Below are positions 1 through 8,255 of a stretch of DNA of 64,000 bases, piece after piece. The first letter of the stretch is position 1. Each line of letters opens with the position of its first letter. A program made the position numbers and the translations under genes. The DNA is from Flavobacterium sp. ov086 (GTDB taxonomy: Bacteria; Bacteroidota; Bacteroidia; Flavobacteriales; Flavobacteriaceae): the NCBI RefSeq assembly GCF_900187965.1, contig NZ_FZNL01000003.1, forward strand, positions 304,697 through 368,696, written 5' to 3'. Below the pieces are notes generated by a model. It was not told the origin of the DNA, made no database searches, and saw only the letters and a list, made by a program, of their open reading frames with translations.

Positions 1-441
1 TTATTTAGTCTTTTTGCCATCGTTTAATAAATTTATTGGTTCTGCTTTTTTATAATGATATTCTTTTTTCTGCTGATTTTTCAACACCAACTCCTTATCC
101 GAAATCGAAATCAATTCTTCACTCCATTTTGCGTAATCCGTTTTATAATCCAGAAACACCTGATCATCCTTAAATCGAACCGAAACATTTTCAAAAGAAT
201 CACTTGTCAAAAAAGTTCCGTCAAACTGCGGCATCACTTTCTTTCGAATTCCTTTATTGTTTTTAATATCAAAATAATCAAAACTTTCATTCATCCCGTA
301 ATCCTTCTGTTCACCCTTATCAAAAACCACCTTTTCAATTTCCCAATAACCATTTAATTTAGCGATATCCGTTGGTTTAATTTCCTGTTTGCACCCTACA
401 AAAAAGAGCGACAAAACCAAAATCATAAAAGTGTTTTTCAT
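1..441 (-). CDS. Lipocalin-like lipoprotein of unknown function
   Basis: A 146-residue protein with a short hydrophobic signal and the lipobox LFFVGC, so it is probably an outer-membrane or periplasmic lipoprotein. The remainder (LNGYWEIEKVVF near the mature N-terminus, then alternating polar and hydrophobic strands) resembles the small lipocalin-like or DUF domains common in Bacteroidota lipoproteins, but I cannot name a specific family. The gene is complete: its TAA stop occupies the first three bases of the window. Start chosen at the ATG giving MKNTFMILVL. Upstream, about 50 bp away, lies a copy of a dispersed hairpin element. Function unknown. Confidence 0.75.
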   Translation of the reverse strand: MKNTFMILVLSLFFVGCKQEIKPTDIAKLNGYWEIEKVVFDKGEQKDYGMNESFDYFDIKNNKGIRKKVMPQFDGTFLTSDSFENVSVRFKDDQVFLDYKTDYAKWSEELISISDKELVLKNQQKKEYHYKKAEPINLLNDGKKTK

Positions 442-493
442 AGTTTATTATATTAAAATTCAATTGCTTCCCTCTTAGCTAAACCAAAGAATC

Positions 494-574
494 AGGAGCT
501 ATTTCCTGCTGTCCGCTATATCTTTTATGGTGAACCCCACCATAAAAGGATGCCGCTTCCATCAGGGCTAAGGC
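494..574 (-). repeat. Dispersed GGCATCC/GATATAGC hairpin element, copy 1
   Basis: Read on the minus strand it runs TAGCCCTGAT, GGAAGCGGCATCC, a long stem, GATATAGCGGACAGC, then TAGCTCCT. The stem is perfect here (TCTTTTATGGTG pairing with CACCATAAAAGGA around a five-base loop). Five further copies with the same order of blocks occur in this window at about 6071, 33232, 34651, 38400 and 48739. The flanking blocks are conserved while the stem sequence changes between copies. It lies in the 263-bp gap between two divergent lipoprotein genes. Confidence 0.8.
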
Positions 575-704
575 ACCAGATTCTAAAAGAGATTTTGCGA
601 ACTACAAAGTTAAACTTATAAAGATGAAAAGAAATAAAAATTCACGAAACCCATTAAACTATTTTGCCTATTTTTAGTCCAACTCCAAACCAAAACCAAA
701 AAAC

Positions 705-1769
705 ATGACTAAAACTTTTTGTATAATCCTGACAATCTTAGCATTTGCAGGATGCAGTTCAGACCCAACCGAACAAGCACCTACTCCAACTGACACTATG
801 TATTTTCCTCCGTTAACAGGAAATACTTGGGAAACAAAATCCATAACAGATCTCAAATGGAATCAAACAGCAGTTCAGCCGCTTTTAGATTATTTAGAAC
901 TTAAAAATTCTAAATCTTTCATCATTTTAATCAATGGCCGAATTGTAATCGAGAAATATTTCAACAATCATTCCGCAACCACAAACTGGTATTGGGCAAG
1001 CGCAGGAAAAACCCTGACATCAACCATGACCGGAATTGCACAACAGGAAAACCTAATAAACATCAATAATAAAGTTTCACAATACATTGGTACAGGATGG
1101 ACAAGTGAAACTCTTGCACAAGAAAACCTTATTACTTGCAAAAACTTACTCACAATGACATCAGGACTTGATGACAGCACAGACGATGTTGATCCTGCAA
1201 GCCTAATCTATAAAGCCGAAGCGGGAAAACGCTGGGCATACCACAATGTTTACGTAAAATTGCAAGATGTAATCGCAAAAGCAAGCGGACAAACCTGGCA
1301 AAACTATTTCAATACCAAATTAAGAGACAAAATTGGAATGGACGGCACTTGGGTACAACTTGGCGTCAATAGCGTTTATACCAGTACCTCAAGAAGTATG
1401 GCACGCTTTGGACTTTTAATGCTAAACAAAGGTAAGTGGAATAACAACCAAATCCTAAACGAAACTTACTTCAATGAAGCAACAACTACTTCTCAAAACA
1501 TTAATTTAGGATATGGCTATTTATGGTGGTTAAACGGAAAAACATCCTATCATTTACCACAATCACAACTTACCTTCGCTGGCAGCGTAATTCCAACAGC
1601 ACCAAATGATATGTACATGGCACTCGGTAAAAATGACCAGAAAATATATGTTGTTCCCAGCAAAAATATGGTCATTATTAGAATGGGAGATGCTGCAGAC
1701 GATGTTAATCTGGCCTTATCCGACTTTGATAAAACACTTTGGACAAAAATTAACGCTTTGTATCAATAA
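705..1769 (+). CDS. Serine hydrolase (beta-lactamase/class C PBP fold) lipoprotein
   Basis: A 354-residue protein of the beta-lactamase-related serine hydrolase family (Pfam Beta-lactamase, class C/EstB-like). The signal ends at a lipobox (LAFAGC, Cys17), so it should be membrane-anchored and face the periplasm or cell surface. The SxxK nucleophile motif is S99-A-G-K102 and the second catalytic motif is Y179-H-N181; LLTMTSGL at about 148-155 is also typical of the family. No clear KTG/HTG box is seen near the C-terminus. Substrate unknown: such proteins act as esterases, D-aminopeptidases or peptidases, and beta-lactam hydrolysis cannot be inferred. It is monocistronic with a strong terminator downstream. 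Confidence 0.88.
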   Translation: MTKTFCIILTILAFAGCSSDPTEQAPTPTDTMYFPPLTGNTWETKSITDLKWNQTAVQPLLDYLELKNSKSFIILINGRIVIEKYFNNHSATTNWYWASAGKTLTSTMTGIAQQENLININNKVSQYIGTGWTSETLAQENLITCKNLLTMTSGLDDSTDDVDPASLIYKAEAGKRWAYHNVYVKLQDVIAKASGQTWQNYFNTKLRDKIGMDGTWVQLGVNSVYTSTSRSMARFGLLMLNKGKWNNNQILNETYFNEATTTSQNINLGYGYLWWLNGKTSYHLPQSQLTFAGSVIPTAPNDMYMALGKNDQKIYVVPSKNMVIIRMGDAADDVNLALSDFDKTLWTKINALYQ

Positions 1770-1809
1770 TATTTAATTAAAGTCTTTTTTTTTACTACTG
1801 CATGTAATG

Positions 1810-1848
1810 AACGCAATAAAGAAATACACTATTCTTTATTGCGTTTTT
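1810..1848 (+). terminator. Rho-independent terminator after serine hydrolase
   Basis: Perfect 14-bp stem AACGCAATAAAGAA / TTCTTTATTGCGTT with an 8-base loop, followed by a short T run. It lies about 40 bp after the stop codon of the serine hydrolase gene. Confidence 0.85.
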
Positions 1849-2133
1849 ATTTAATAGATCCTTCTAAAAGCAAACAACATTTTATTACTTGCCATAAGTT
1901 ATACAAACGAAAACCCTATCCCAATATTTTTATAACTTCTTATGGCTCAAAAAAGCAAAAAAAATAGAGACTTTTACACCCAAATTTATTCTAAAAGCAA
2001 TTGTATCTATTCCGTAAATTAAAAATAATTTACGTGTTGTAATATTATTCTTTTTCAGGCCTCTTAGAAAACACACACCTTTCTAGTGAGACATAAGAAA
2101 ACGTTCAATTAAAAAAGCAACCTACTATCAATC
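1849..2133. other. Gene-free stretch with several weak hairpins
   Basis: With the terminator before it, this gives 364 bp without a gene. Visible structures are an imperfect inverted repeat with arms 1891-1903 and 1931-1946 (GCCATAAG...TTATA against TATAACTTCTTATGGC) and a short palindrome at about 2012-2034 (CGTAAATT...AATTTACG). The word TTCTAAAAGCAA occurs twice, near 1862 and 1988. No ORF or recognised RNA family is evident. A small RNA is possible but unproven. Confidence 0.35.
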
Positions 2134-2649
2134 ATGAAAAAAGCACTATCTGTTCTTGCTATTATATTAGTATTAATATCATGCACCAAAAAAAGCAATA
2201 CTAATCAGATAGCTATGACTCCCCAAATAGACTATCAACAAGTCGAAAAAAAAGACACTATAAATATAGCAGCTGATTCAACAAAAAATAGTTTTATAAA
2301 AACTCACAATATAAAAGGATCCCCAGTCAAAATTATCTCAGCAAGGCTATTTAAATCTCAATATTCAGATCACAAAGACATTGAATTAGTTTACAAAAAT
2401 GTAACCTTAAAAAACATTAAAGCCATTCGATTTGAGTGGTATTGCGAAAATGCTTTTGACAAACCTGCAAGTGGAAGAAACTTTTTTATGAAAGGAAAAA
2501 GTGATGGTTTTAGCAGTACTTTACTAAGACCTAAAGAAAGAAAATCTCAAGTATGGGAGGATTTTTCAACTGATGCTAATACAATTATATCAGCAAGAGC
2601 ATATTATGTTGTTTTTTCAGACGGAACAAAATGGAAATTAAAAAAATAA
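2134..2649 (+). CDS. Hypothetical lipoprotein
   Basis: A 171-residue protein whose signal ends in a lipobox-like LVLISC, followed by a polar Lys/Asn/Thr-rich linker of about 45 residues. A compact C-terminal domain follows (KIISARLFKSQYSD onward, ending in SDGTKWKLKK) that looks like a beta-sandwich with IELVYKNVTLKNIKAIRFEW. I do not recognise the family. No partner gene is adjacent: the next gene is on the opposite strand. Probably a surface or periplasmic lipoprotein. Confidence 0.75.
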   Translation: MKKALSVLAIILVLISCTKKSNTNQIAMTPQIDYQQVEKKDTINIAADSTKNSFIKTHNIKGSPVKIISARLFKSQYSDHKDIELVYKNVTLKNIKAIRFEWYCENAFDKPASGRNFFMKGKSDGFSSTLLRPKERKSQVWEDFSTDANTIISARAYYVVFSDGTKWKLKK

Positions 2650-2688
2650 TTTCCACAACTAAAAATTCCATTTTAAAATAAAGAGATA

Positions 2689-2865
2689 TTATTTTCTACG
2701 TAATCTTTTTAGCATTCCCATAAAAAAGAAAACCAATCCCAGAATCAACATAATATAATAAAAAGGCAAACTTTTATCTTTTAATACATTTGCCATAACA
2801 AAACATATAACGCTTGCGAAATAAAAACTAACAGGCGTTATATTTTTTAAAGAAGAAAAACTCAT
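2689..2865 (-). CDS. Small membrane protein with two transmembrane helices
   Basis: A short reading frame of 58 residues starting MSFSSLKNITPVSFYFASV and ending in the basic tail MLKRLRRK. Two hydrophobic segments are visible, about residues 11-25 and 35-52, separated by a short KDKSLP loop; the Arg/Lys-rich end suggests a cytoplasmic C-terminus. It starts 19 bp after the ftsY stop codon on the same strand, so it is probably co-transcribed with ftsY. No known domain. The hydrophobicity pattern, clean start and position support it as a real gene. Confidence 0.65.
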   Translation of the reverse strand: MSFSSLKNITPVSFYFASVICFVMANVLKDKSLPFYYIMLILGLVFFFMGMLKRLRRK

Positions 2866-2884
2866 CGAAATTATCTAAAAAAGA

Positions 2885-3838
2885 TTATTTAAAAAAACTA
2901 TCTACAAATTCATACTTATTAAAAACCTGCAAATCTTCAATTCCCTCGCCAATTCCAATATACTTTACAGGAATCTGAAATTGATCAGAAATACCAATTA
3001 CAACACCACCTTTTGCAGTTCCGTCTAATTTAGTTACAGCAAGAGAAGTCACTTCGGTTGCAGCAGTAAATTGTTTCGCTTGTTCAAAAGCATTTTGTCC
3101 AGTAGAACCATCCAAAACCAAAAGCACATCATGTGGAGCATCAGCAACGACTTTTTGCATCACACGTTTTACTTTCGTAAGTTCGTTCATCAAATTGATC
3201 TTATTATGCAAACGTCCCGCAGTATCAATGATAACAACATCAGCATTTTGAGCAACCGCAGATTGCAGCGTATCAAACGCAACAGAAGCAGGATCACTAC
3301 CCATATTTTGTCTTACAATTGGCACACCTACACGATCTGCCCAAACCTGCAATTGATCAATAGCAGCAGCACGAAAAGTATCTGCAGCTCCTAAAACCAC
3401 ATTATAACCCGCTTTCTTAAATTGATAAGCCAGCTTACCAATCGTCGTTGTTTTACCAACTCCATTAACACCAACCACCATTAAAACGTATGGCTTTTTA
3501 TCTTTCGGAATTTCAAATTCTGTAGCTTCGCCAGTATTAGTCTCAGACAATAAAGCTCCAATTTCTTCACGTAGAATTTGATTCAATTCTTCTGTTCCTA
3601 AATATTTATCTTCAGCAACGCGTTTTTCGATTCTTGAGATTATTTTCAAAGTTGTATCAACACCAACATCTGACGCAACCAGAATTTCTTCCAGATCATC
3701 CAGAACATCGTCATCGACTTTAGATTTTCCGGCAACGGCTTTACTTAACTTTGAGAAAAAAGTAGTTTTTGATTTTTCAAGTCCTTTATCCAAGGTCTCT
3801 TTTTTATCAGTAGAGAATAATTTTTTAAAAAAACTCAT
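2885..3838 (-). CDS. ftsY: Signal recognition particle receptor FtsY
   Basis: A 317-residue SRP-family GTPase that receives ribosome-nascent-chain-SRP complexes at the inner membrane for co-translational insertion. Order: short charged N-terminal A region (about 1-35), helical N domain (about 40-105), then the NG GTPase domain with P-loop GVNGVGKT at 123-130, DTFRAAA at 153-159, DTAGR at 205-209 and TKLDG at 269-273. The short A domain is usual for Bacteroidota. It lies downstream of the ribosomal-protein operon but beyond a terminator, and a TATATTTG box (minus strand, 3942-3949) could serve as its own -7 element. Confidence 0.97.
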   Translation of the reverse strand: MSFFKKLFSTDKKETLDKGLEKSKTTFFSKLSKAVAGKSKVDDDVLDDLEEILVASDVGVDTTLKIISRIEKRVAEDKYLGTEELNQILREEIGALLSETNTGEATEFEIPKDKKPYVLMVVGVNGVGKTTTIGKLAYQFKKAGYNVVLGAADTFRAAAIDQLQVWADRVGVPIVRQNMGSDPASVAFDTLQSAVAQNADVVIIDTAGRLHNKINLMNELTKVKRVMQKVVADAPHDVLLVLDGSTGQNAFEQAKQFTAATEVTSLAVTKLDGTAKGGVVIGISDQFQIPVKYIGIGEGIEDLQVFNKYEFVDSFFK

Positions 3839-3956
3839 TTTTTATAGATTGTTAGTTTTTTAGATTATTCGATTTTACGATCCAAATAATCCTTAATATT
3901 TAAAGAAAACAAAAATTACATATGTTTCTTTAAATTTTAGACAAATATAAAAAATA

Positions 3957-3987
3957 AAAAAGCTACTTCCGAATGAAAGTAGCTTTT
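3957..3987 (-). terminator. Terminator of the rpmB-rpmG-DUF4295 operon
   Basis: On the minus strand: AAAAGCTACTT, a loop, then AAGTAGCTTTT running into a T-rich tail. The stem is 11 bp. It separates the ribosomal-protein operon from ftsY. Confidence 0.85.
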
Positions 3988-4006
3988 CTATATAATGTGA
4001 TTGTAA

Positions 4007-4159
4007 TTATTTCTTTTTCAAGAAAGTATCAACTTCTTCAGGAGCCATAATAGATTCTACGAATGTATATGCACCAGTTTTAGGAGATTTTACCATTTTG
4101 ATGGCTTTTGATAATCTCTTAGAAGATGTTTGTAACGATGCTACGGTTTTCTTTGCCAT
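4007..4159 (-). CDS. DUF4295 family protein
   Basis: A 50-residue basic protein reading MAKKTVASLQTSSKRLSKAI near the N-terminus and ending MAPEEVDTFLKKK. It matches the DUF4295 family of Bacteroidota, which regularly follows rpmG and is thought to be ribosome-associated (inference from position and charge, not demonstrated). It starts 77 bp after the rpmG stop on the same strand and is followed by the operon terminator, so it is the last gene of the rpmB-rpmG unit. Confidence 0.88.
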   Translation of the reverse strand: MAKKTVASLQTSSKRLSKAIKMVKSPKTGAYTFVESIMAPEEVDTFLKKK

Positions 4160-4236
4160 GATTCAAATGTTATTTGAAGTTTCTTATAAAACTCGAAATG
4201 GCTAAACCATTTGAGATTTACAAAAATCTCTAATTA

Positions 4237-4419
4237 TTACTTAATTTCTTTGTGAACAGTTACTCTTTTCAAGATTGGATTAAATTTTTTAATCTCTAAT
4301 CTGTCTGGAGTATTTTTTTTGTTCTTAGTTGTAATGTATCTAGAAGTTCCTGGAACACCAGAAGTCTTGTGCTCAGTACATTCTAAAATTACTTGGATTC
4401 TATTACCTTTCTTTGCCAT
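4237..4419 (-). CDS. rpmG: 50S ribosomal protein L33
   Basis: A 60-residue L33. The N-terminal [16 protein letters not shown] and the central [19 protein letters not shown] are diagnostic. Only one cysteine is present, so this is the zinc-free (C-minus) form. Middle gene of the rpmB-rpmG-DUF4295 operon, 27 bp after rpmB. Confidence 0.97.
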
Positions 4420-4446
4420 CTTGCTATATATTTATTTAGGAAAAGA

Positions 4447-4683
4447 TTATTTGATAAATCCTTCTGACTGAGCTTTTTTCAAAACCGCAGTGATTCCATT
4501 TTTATTAATTGTTTTTATCGTAGATGCTGCTACTCTAAGAGTAATCCATCTATCTTCTTCTGGAAGATAAAAACGCTTTTTAACTAAGTTAACAGAAAAT
4601 TTTCTCTTAGTTTTGTTCATAGCGTGAGAAACGTTATTTCCTACCATCGCTCTTTTACCTGTAAGGTCACAAACTCTTGACAT
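4447..4683 (-). CDS. rpmB: 50S ribosomal protein L28
   Basis: A 78-residue L28. [20 protein letters not shown], the NKTKRKF block and [19 protein letters not shown] are characteristic. First gene of the operon. A promoter-like TTG / 20 nt / TTTCTTTG arrangement lies about 40-65 bp upstream of the start, within the gap to cinA. Confidence 0.97.
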   Translation of the reverse strand: MSRVCDLTGKRAMVGNNVSHAMNKTKRKFSVNLVKKRFYLPEEDRWITLRVAASTIKTINKNGITAVLKKAQSEGFIK

Positions 4684-4719
4684 TATACTTATCTTTTATC
4701 GTTATTCAAAATCAGGGTG

Positions 4720-4750
4720 CAAAGAAAAGAAAAATAAACGATTGAAACAA
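4720..4750 (-). promoter_or_regulatory. Probable promoter of the rpmB operon
   Basis: On the minus strand a TTG (4748-4750) is followed after 20 nt by TTTCTTTG (4720-4727), one mismatch from the Bacteroidota -7 element TAnnTTTG. The spacing fits the -33/-7 rule. It sits in the gap between cinA and rpmB, oriented toward rpmB. Confidence 0.5.
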
Positions 4751-4754
4751 AAAA

Positions 4755-6023
<1,269 letters not shown>

Positions 6024-6070
6024 TTACTTACTGAATTGTAAGTCATTATTATAAAGAAGGTTGTTGTCGC

Positions 6071-6173
6071 AACGATTTTGCGTGAGGGGTAGAAACGGCA
6101 TCCTTTTGTGACAAACGACAAATGCTCGCTTAATGAATTTTTCAGAAACAAAAGATATAGCGAATAACCCGAC
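6071..6173 (+). repeat. Dispersed GGCATCC/GATATAGC hairpin element, copy 2
   Basis: Contains GTAGAAACGGCATCCTTTTG and later CAAAAGATATAGCGAAT followed by CCCGAC. The left flank (GATTTTGCGTGAGGGG) differs from copies 1 and 3-6, so this may be a sub-family sharing the hairpin core. The distal stem (TTTTG...CAAAA) is short, with a long AT-rich loop. Lies in the 216-bp gap upstream of cinA and downstream of the Hpt gene (both minus strand). Confidence 0.7.
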
Positions 6174-6224
6174 TCTATTTTTGACCTAATTTAAAAAGGA
6201 CAAAAATAGAGTCACGCCCATATC

Positions 6225-6569
6225 TTACAAATCAAAGTCTTTTTTGATTTCTTTTATTGCCTCTTTTACCTGTAATTTAATACTCTTAAAAGTTTCGACA
6301 ATTTCTTTTTTCTTGCCTTCAGCTTTTGTCCATGCTTCAACTTGAAGAATTTCTTCAAAAGCTACATTTAACCCCATCAAATCCAATGTAGGTTTTATTT
6401 TATGCGCGTAAGAGTAAGCATATTTGTGGTCCTTTTTTTTAATTCCTTCTTTGATTTGTTTTAAATCTTCAGGAACTTCGGTAACAAATAATTTTAGAAT
6501 TTCATTTACAAATTCAGGATCATTATCTGAAAGCGCATATACTTTCGAAAGGTTGTATTTTAAAGCCAT
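6225..6569 (-). CDS. Histidine phosphotransfer (Hpt) domain protein
   Basis: A 114-residue single-domain Hpt protein. The phosphoacceptor motif is AHKIKPTLDLMG with His56; the helical pattern before it (EFVNEILKLFVTEVPEDLKQI) fits the four-helix Hpt bundle. Such proteins relay phosphoryl groups between hybrid kinases and response regulators in the cytoplasm. No kinase or receiver gene is adjacent, so the partners are elsewhere. Its start codon overlaps the stop of the upstream FAH-family gene (TAATG), implying translational coupling. Confidence 0.85.
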   Translation of the reverse strand: MALKYNLSKVYALSDNDPEFVNEILKLFVTEVPEDLKQIKEGIKKKDHKYAYSYAHKIKPTLDLMGLNVAFEEILQVEAWTKAEGKKKEIVETFKSIKLQVKEAIKEIKKDFDL

Positions 6570-7180
6570 TATTTTACTTGTATTCTAAATAATTTTTTAT
6601 CTTCTAAAAAGCCCTCTAAAACATCATTTGGTTTCACTGCCGCAACTCCTTCAGGCGTACCTGTAAAAATAATATCGCCTATTTTTAATGTAAAATACTG
6701 CGATACATAAGAAATTAGCTCGTCAATTTTCCAAAGCATTAAACTAGTATTGCCTTTTTGAACGGTTTGAGAATTGTTTGTCAACTCAAATGTAAGATTT
6801 TCCATAGAAACAAAATCAGTTTTTGGCAAAAAATCTCCAATAACAGCAGAGCCATCAAACGCTTTTGCTTTTTCCCAAGGCAATCCTTTTGCTTTTAATT
6901 TATCCTGTAAATCTCTGGCTGTAAAATCTATACCTACACTTATTTCATCGTAATACTTATGAGCAAATTTAGGCTCGATATACTTTCCTACCTTATTAAT
7001 TTTAACAATTATTTCTATTTCGTGATGAATTTCTTCAGAAAATTCTGGAATTACAAACGGATGCTGCTTTAATAAAACCGCCGAATCGGGTTTCATAAAA
7101 ACTACTGGTTCTGTTGGACGTTCGTTTTTTAATTCTTCGATATGATTGGTATAATTTCTACCGATACAAATTATCTTCAT
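6569..7180 (-). CDS. Fumarylacetoacetate hydrolase family protein
   Basis: A 203-residue FAH-family enzyme of the short type (acylpyruvase / oxaloacetate tautomerase-like, as in FAHD1). Motifs visible: CIGRNYTNHIEELKN at the N-terminus, metal-binding HHEIEIIVKI with its Glu pair, GIDFTARDLQ, KAFDGSAVIG and FTGTPEGV. These form the metal site of hydrolases or decarboxylases acting on 2,4-dioxo acids; the exact substrate cannot be set from sequence. Forms a two-gene unit with the Hpt gene through a 1-base stop/start overlap. Confidence 0.9.
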   Translation of the reverse strand: MKIICIGRNYTNHIEELKNERPTEPVVFMKPDSAVLLKQHPFVIPEFSEEIHHEIEIIVKINKVGKYIEPKFAHKYYDEISVGIDFTARDLQDKLKAKGLPWEKAKAFDGSAVIGDFLPKTDFVSMENLTFELTNNSQTVQKGNTSLMLWKIDELISYVSQYFTLKIGDIIFTGTPEGVAAVKPNDVLEGFLEDKKLFRIQVK

Positions 7181-7187
7181 TTTTTAT

Positions 7188-7267
7188 AGTCTCTAAGTCG
7201 CTAAGTTACTAAGACTCTAAGAAACCATACAAAACTTAGCATCTTAGAGTCTTAGTAACTTAGAACC
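7188..7267. repeat. CTAAG-word inverted repeat, copy 1
   Basis: Left arm repeats an 8-nt word (CTAAGTCG, CTAAGTTA, CTAAGACT, CTAAG), then a 13-nt loop, then the inverse words (CTTAGCAT, CTTAGAGT, CTTAGTAA, CTTAG). It fills the gap between the exonuclease stop and the FAH gene start. Similar elements are at about 40092, 41753 and 51147, with a one-armed version at about 27317. Confidence 0.85.
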
Positions 7268-8038
7268 TTATTTAGTATTTAACTTTCTTAATTTAATTGC
7301 CGTCAAGACTTTCTTGGTATATAAAGGAAAATCGGCGTTTTGAATCCAGCTGAAATACCCCGGCTCTGATTCCAATACCTTATCAACTTTTACTCCTTTA
7401 TGTTTTCCGAAGGTAAAAACTTCTTCGTTGTCTGCATCAAAAGCAATCATTCCGGCAAAATCAGCGATTTTTTTACGGGTTGTAAATTCAGACAATGATT
7501 TCATATCATTTTCTAATTCCGGATAACGATCTAATTGCGCTTTTAAGATTTCGTATGTTGCCATGGTATCTGCTTCTGCCGAATGCGCATTTTCAAGACT
7601 TTTTCCACAATAAAATTTCAATGCTGCACTTAAGGTACGTTCTTCCATTTTATGAAAAATAGTTTGCACATCGACCGAAACTTTATTTTTCATATCAAAA
7701 TCAACTCCGGCGCGAAGCAATTCTTCCGCCAACAACGGAATATCAAAACGATCTGAATTAAACCCTCCCAGATCACTATCTTTAATCATGCTATGAACCT
7801 GTGGTGCCAGTTCTGCAAAAGTAGGTTCGTTTGCTACTTTTTCGTCTGTGATACCATGAACAGCGGTAGTTTGCGGCGGAATTGGAATCGTTGGATTTAC
7901 CAACCATGTTTTACTTTCTTTATTTCCGTTTGGAAAAACTTTAAATATCGAAATTTCTACAATTCGATCTTTACCGATGTCAATTCCGGTTGTTTCAAGA
8001 TCAAAAAAGCAAATTGGTTTGTTGAGTTTGAGTTCCAT
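7268..8038 (-). CDS. DEDDh 3'-5' exonuclease (DnaQ-like)
   Basis: A 256-residue protein with an N-terminal exonuclease domain (about 1-180): FFDLETTG (Exo I), GFNSDRFDIPLL (Exo II) and HSAEADTMATYEIL (Exo III, DEDDh type). The C-terminal part, with VFTFGKHKGVKVDKVLESEPGYFSWIQ, is the exodeoxyribonuclease X-like C-terminal motif found in other Bacteroidota exonucleases. It may act in DNA repair or RNA processing; assignment as the replicative epsilon subunit is not supported. A TACATTTG box (minus strand, 8059-8066) upstream of the ATG is a plausible -7 element. Confidence 0.92.
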   Translation of the reverse strand: MELKLNKPICFFDLETTGIDIGKDRIVEISIFKVFPNGNKESKTWLVNPTIPIPPQTTAVHGITDEKVANEPTFAELAPQVHSMIKDSDLGGFNSDRFDIPLLAEELLRAGVDFDMKNKVSVDVQTIFHKMEERTLSAALKFYCGKSLENAHSAEADTMATYEILKAQLDRYPELENDMKSLSEFTTRKKIADFAGMIAFDADNEEVFTFGKHKGVKVDKVLESEPGYFSWIQNADFPLYTKKVLTAIKLRKLNTK

Positions 8039-8198
8039 TTTTAATTTTTATAAGATTACAAATGTAATTTTTAAAGCCGAATTTCCTCTTTTATTCTGGA
8101 TTTTTTTAAACAAAAAGGAATGCAATTTCGACATTTTAACGTTTGAATTCATTCTTAAAGTAACCTTCTATTCATTTCTTAACCTTTTCTCACAAAAC

Positions 8199-8237
8199 AA
8201 AAAACCCGGAAAATTATTAAAATTTCCCAGGTTTGAA
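8199..8237 (-). terminator. Terminator after the E2 acyltransferase gene
   Basis: On the minus strand AAACCTGGGAAATT pairs, with two mismatches, with AATTTTCCGGGTTT and is followed by a T-rich tail. It lies just downstream of the acyltransferase stop. Confidence 0.75.
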
Positions 8238-8255
8238 TTTATATCTATTATGATT

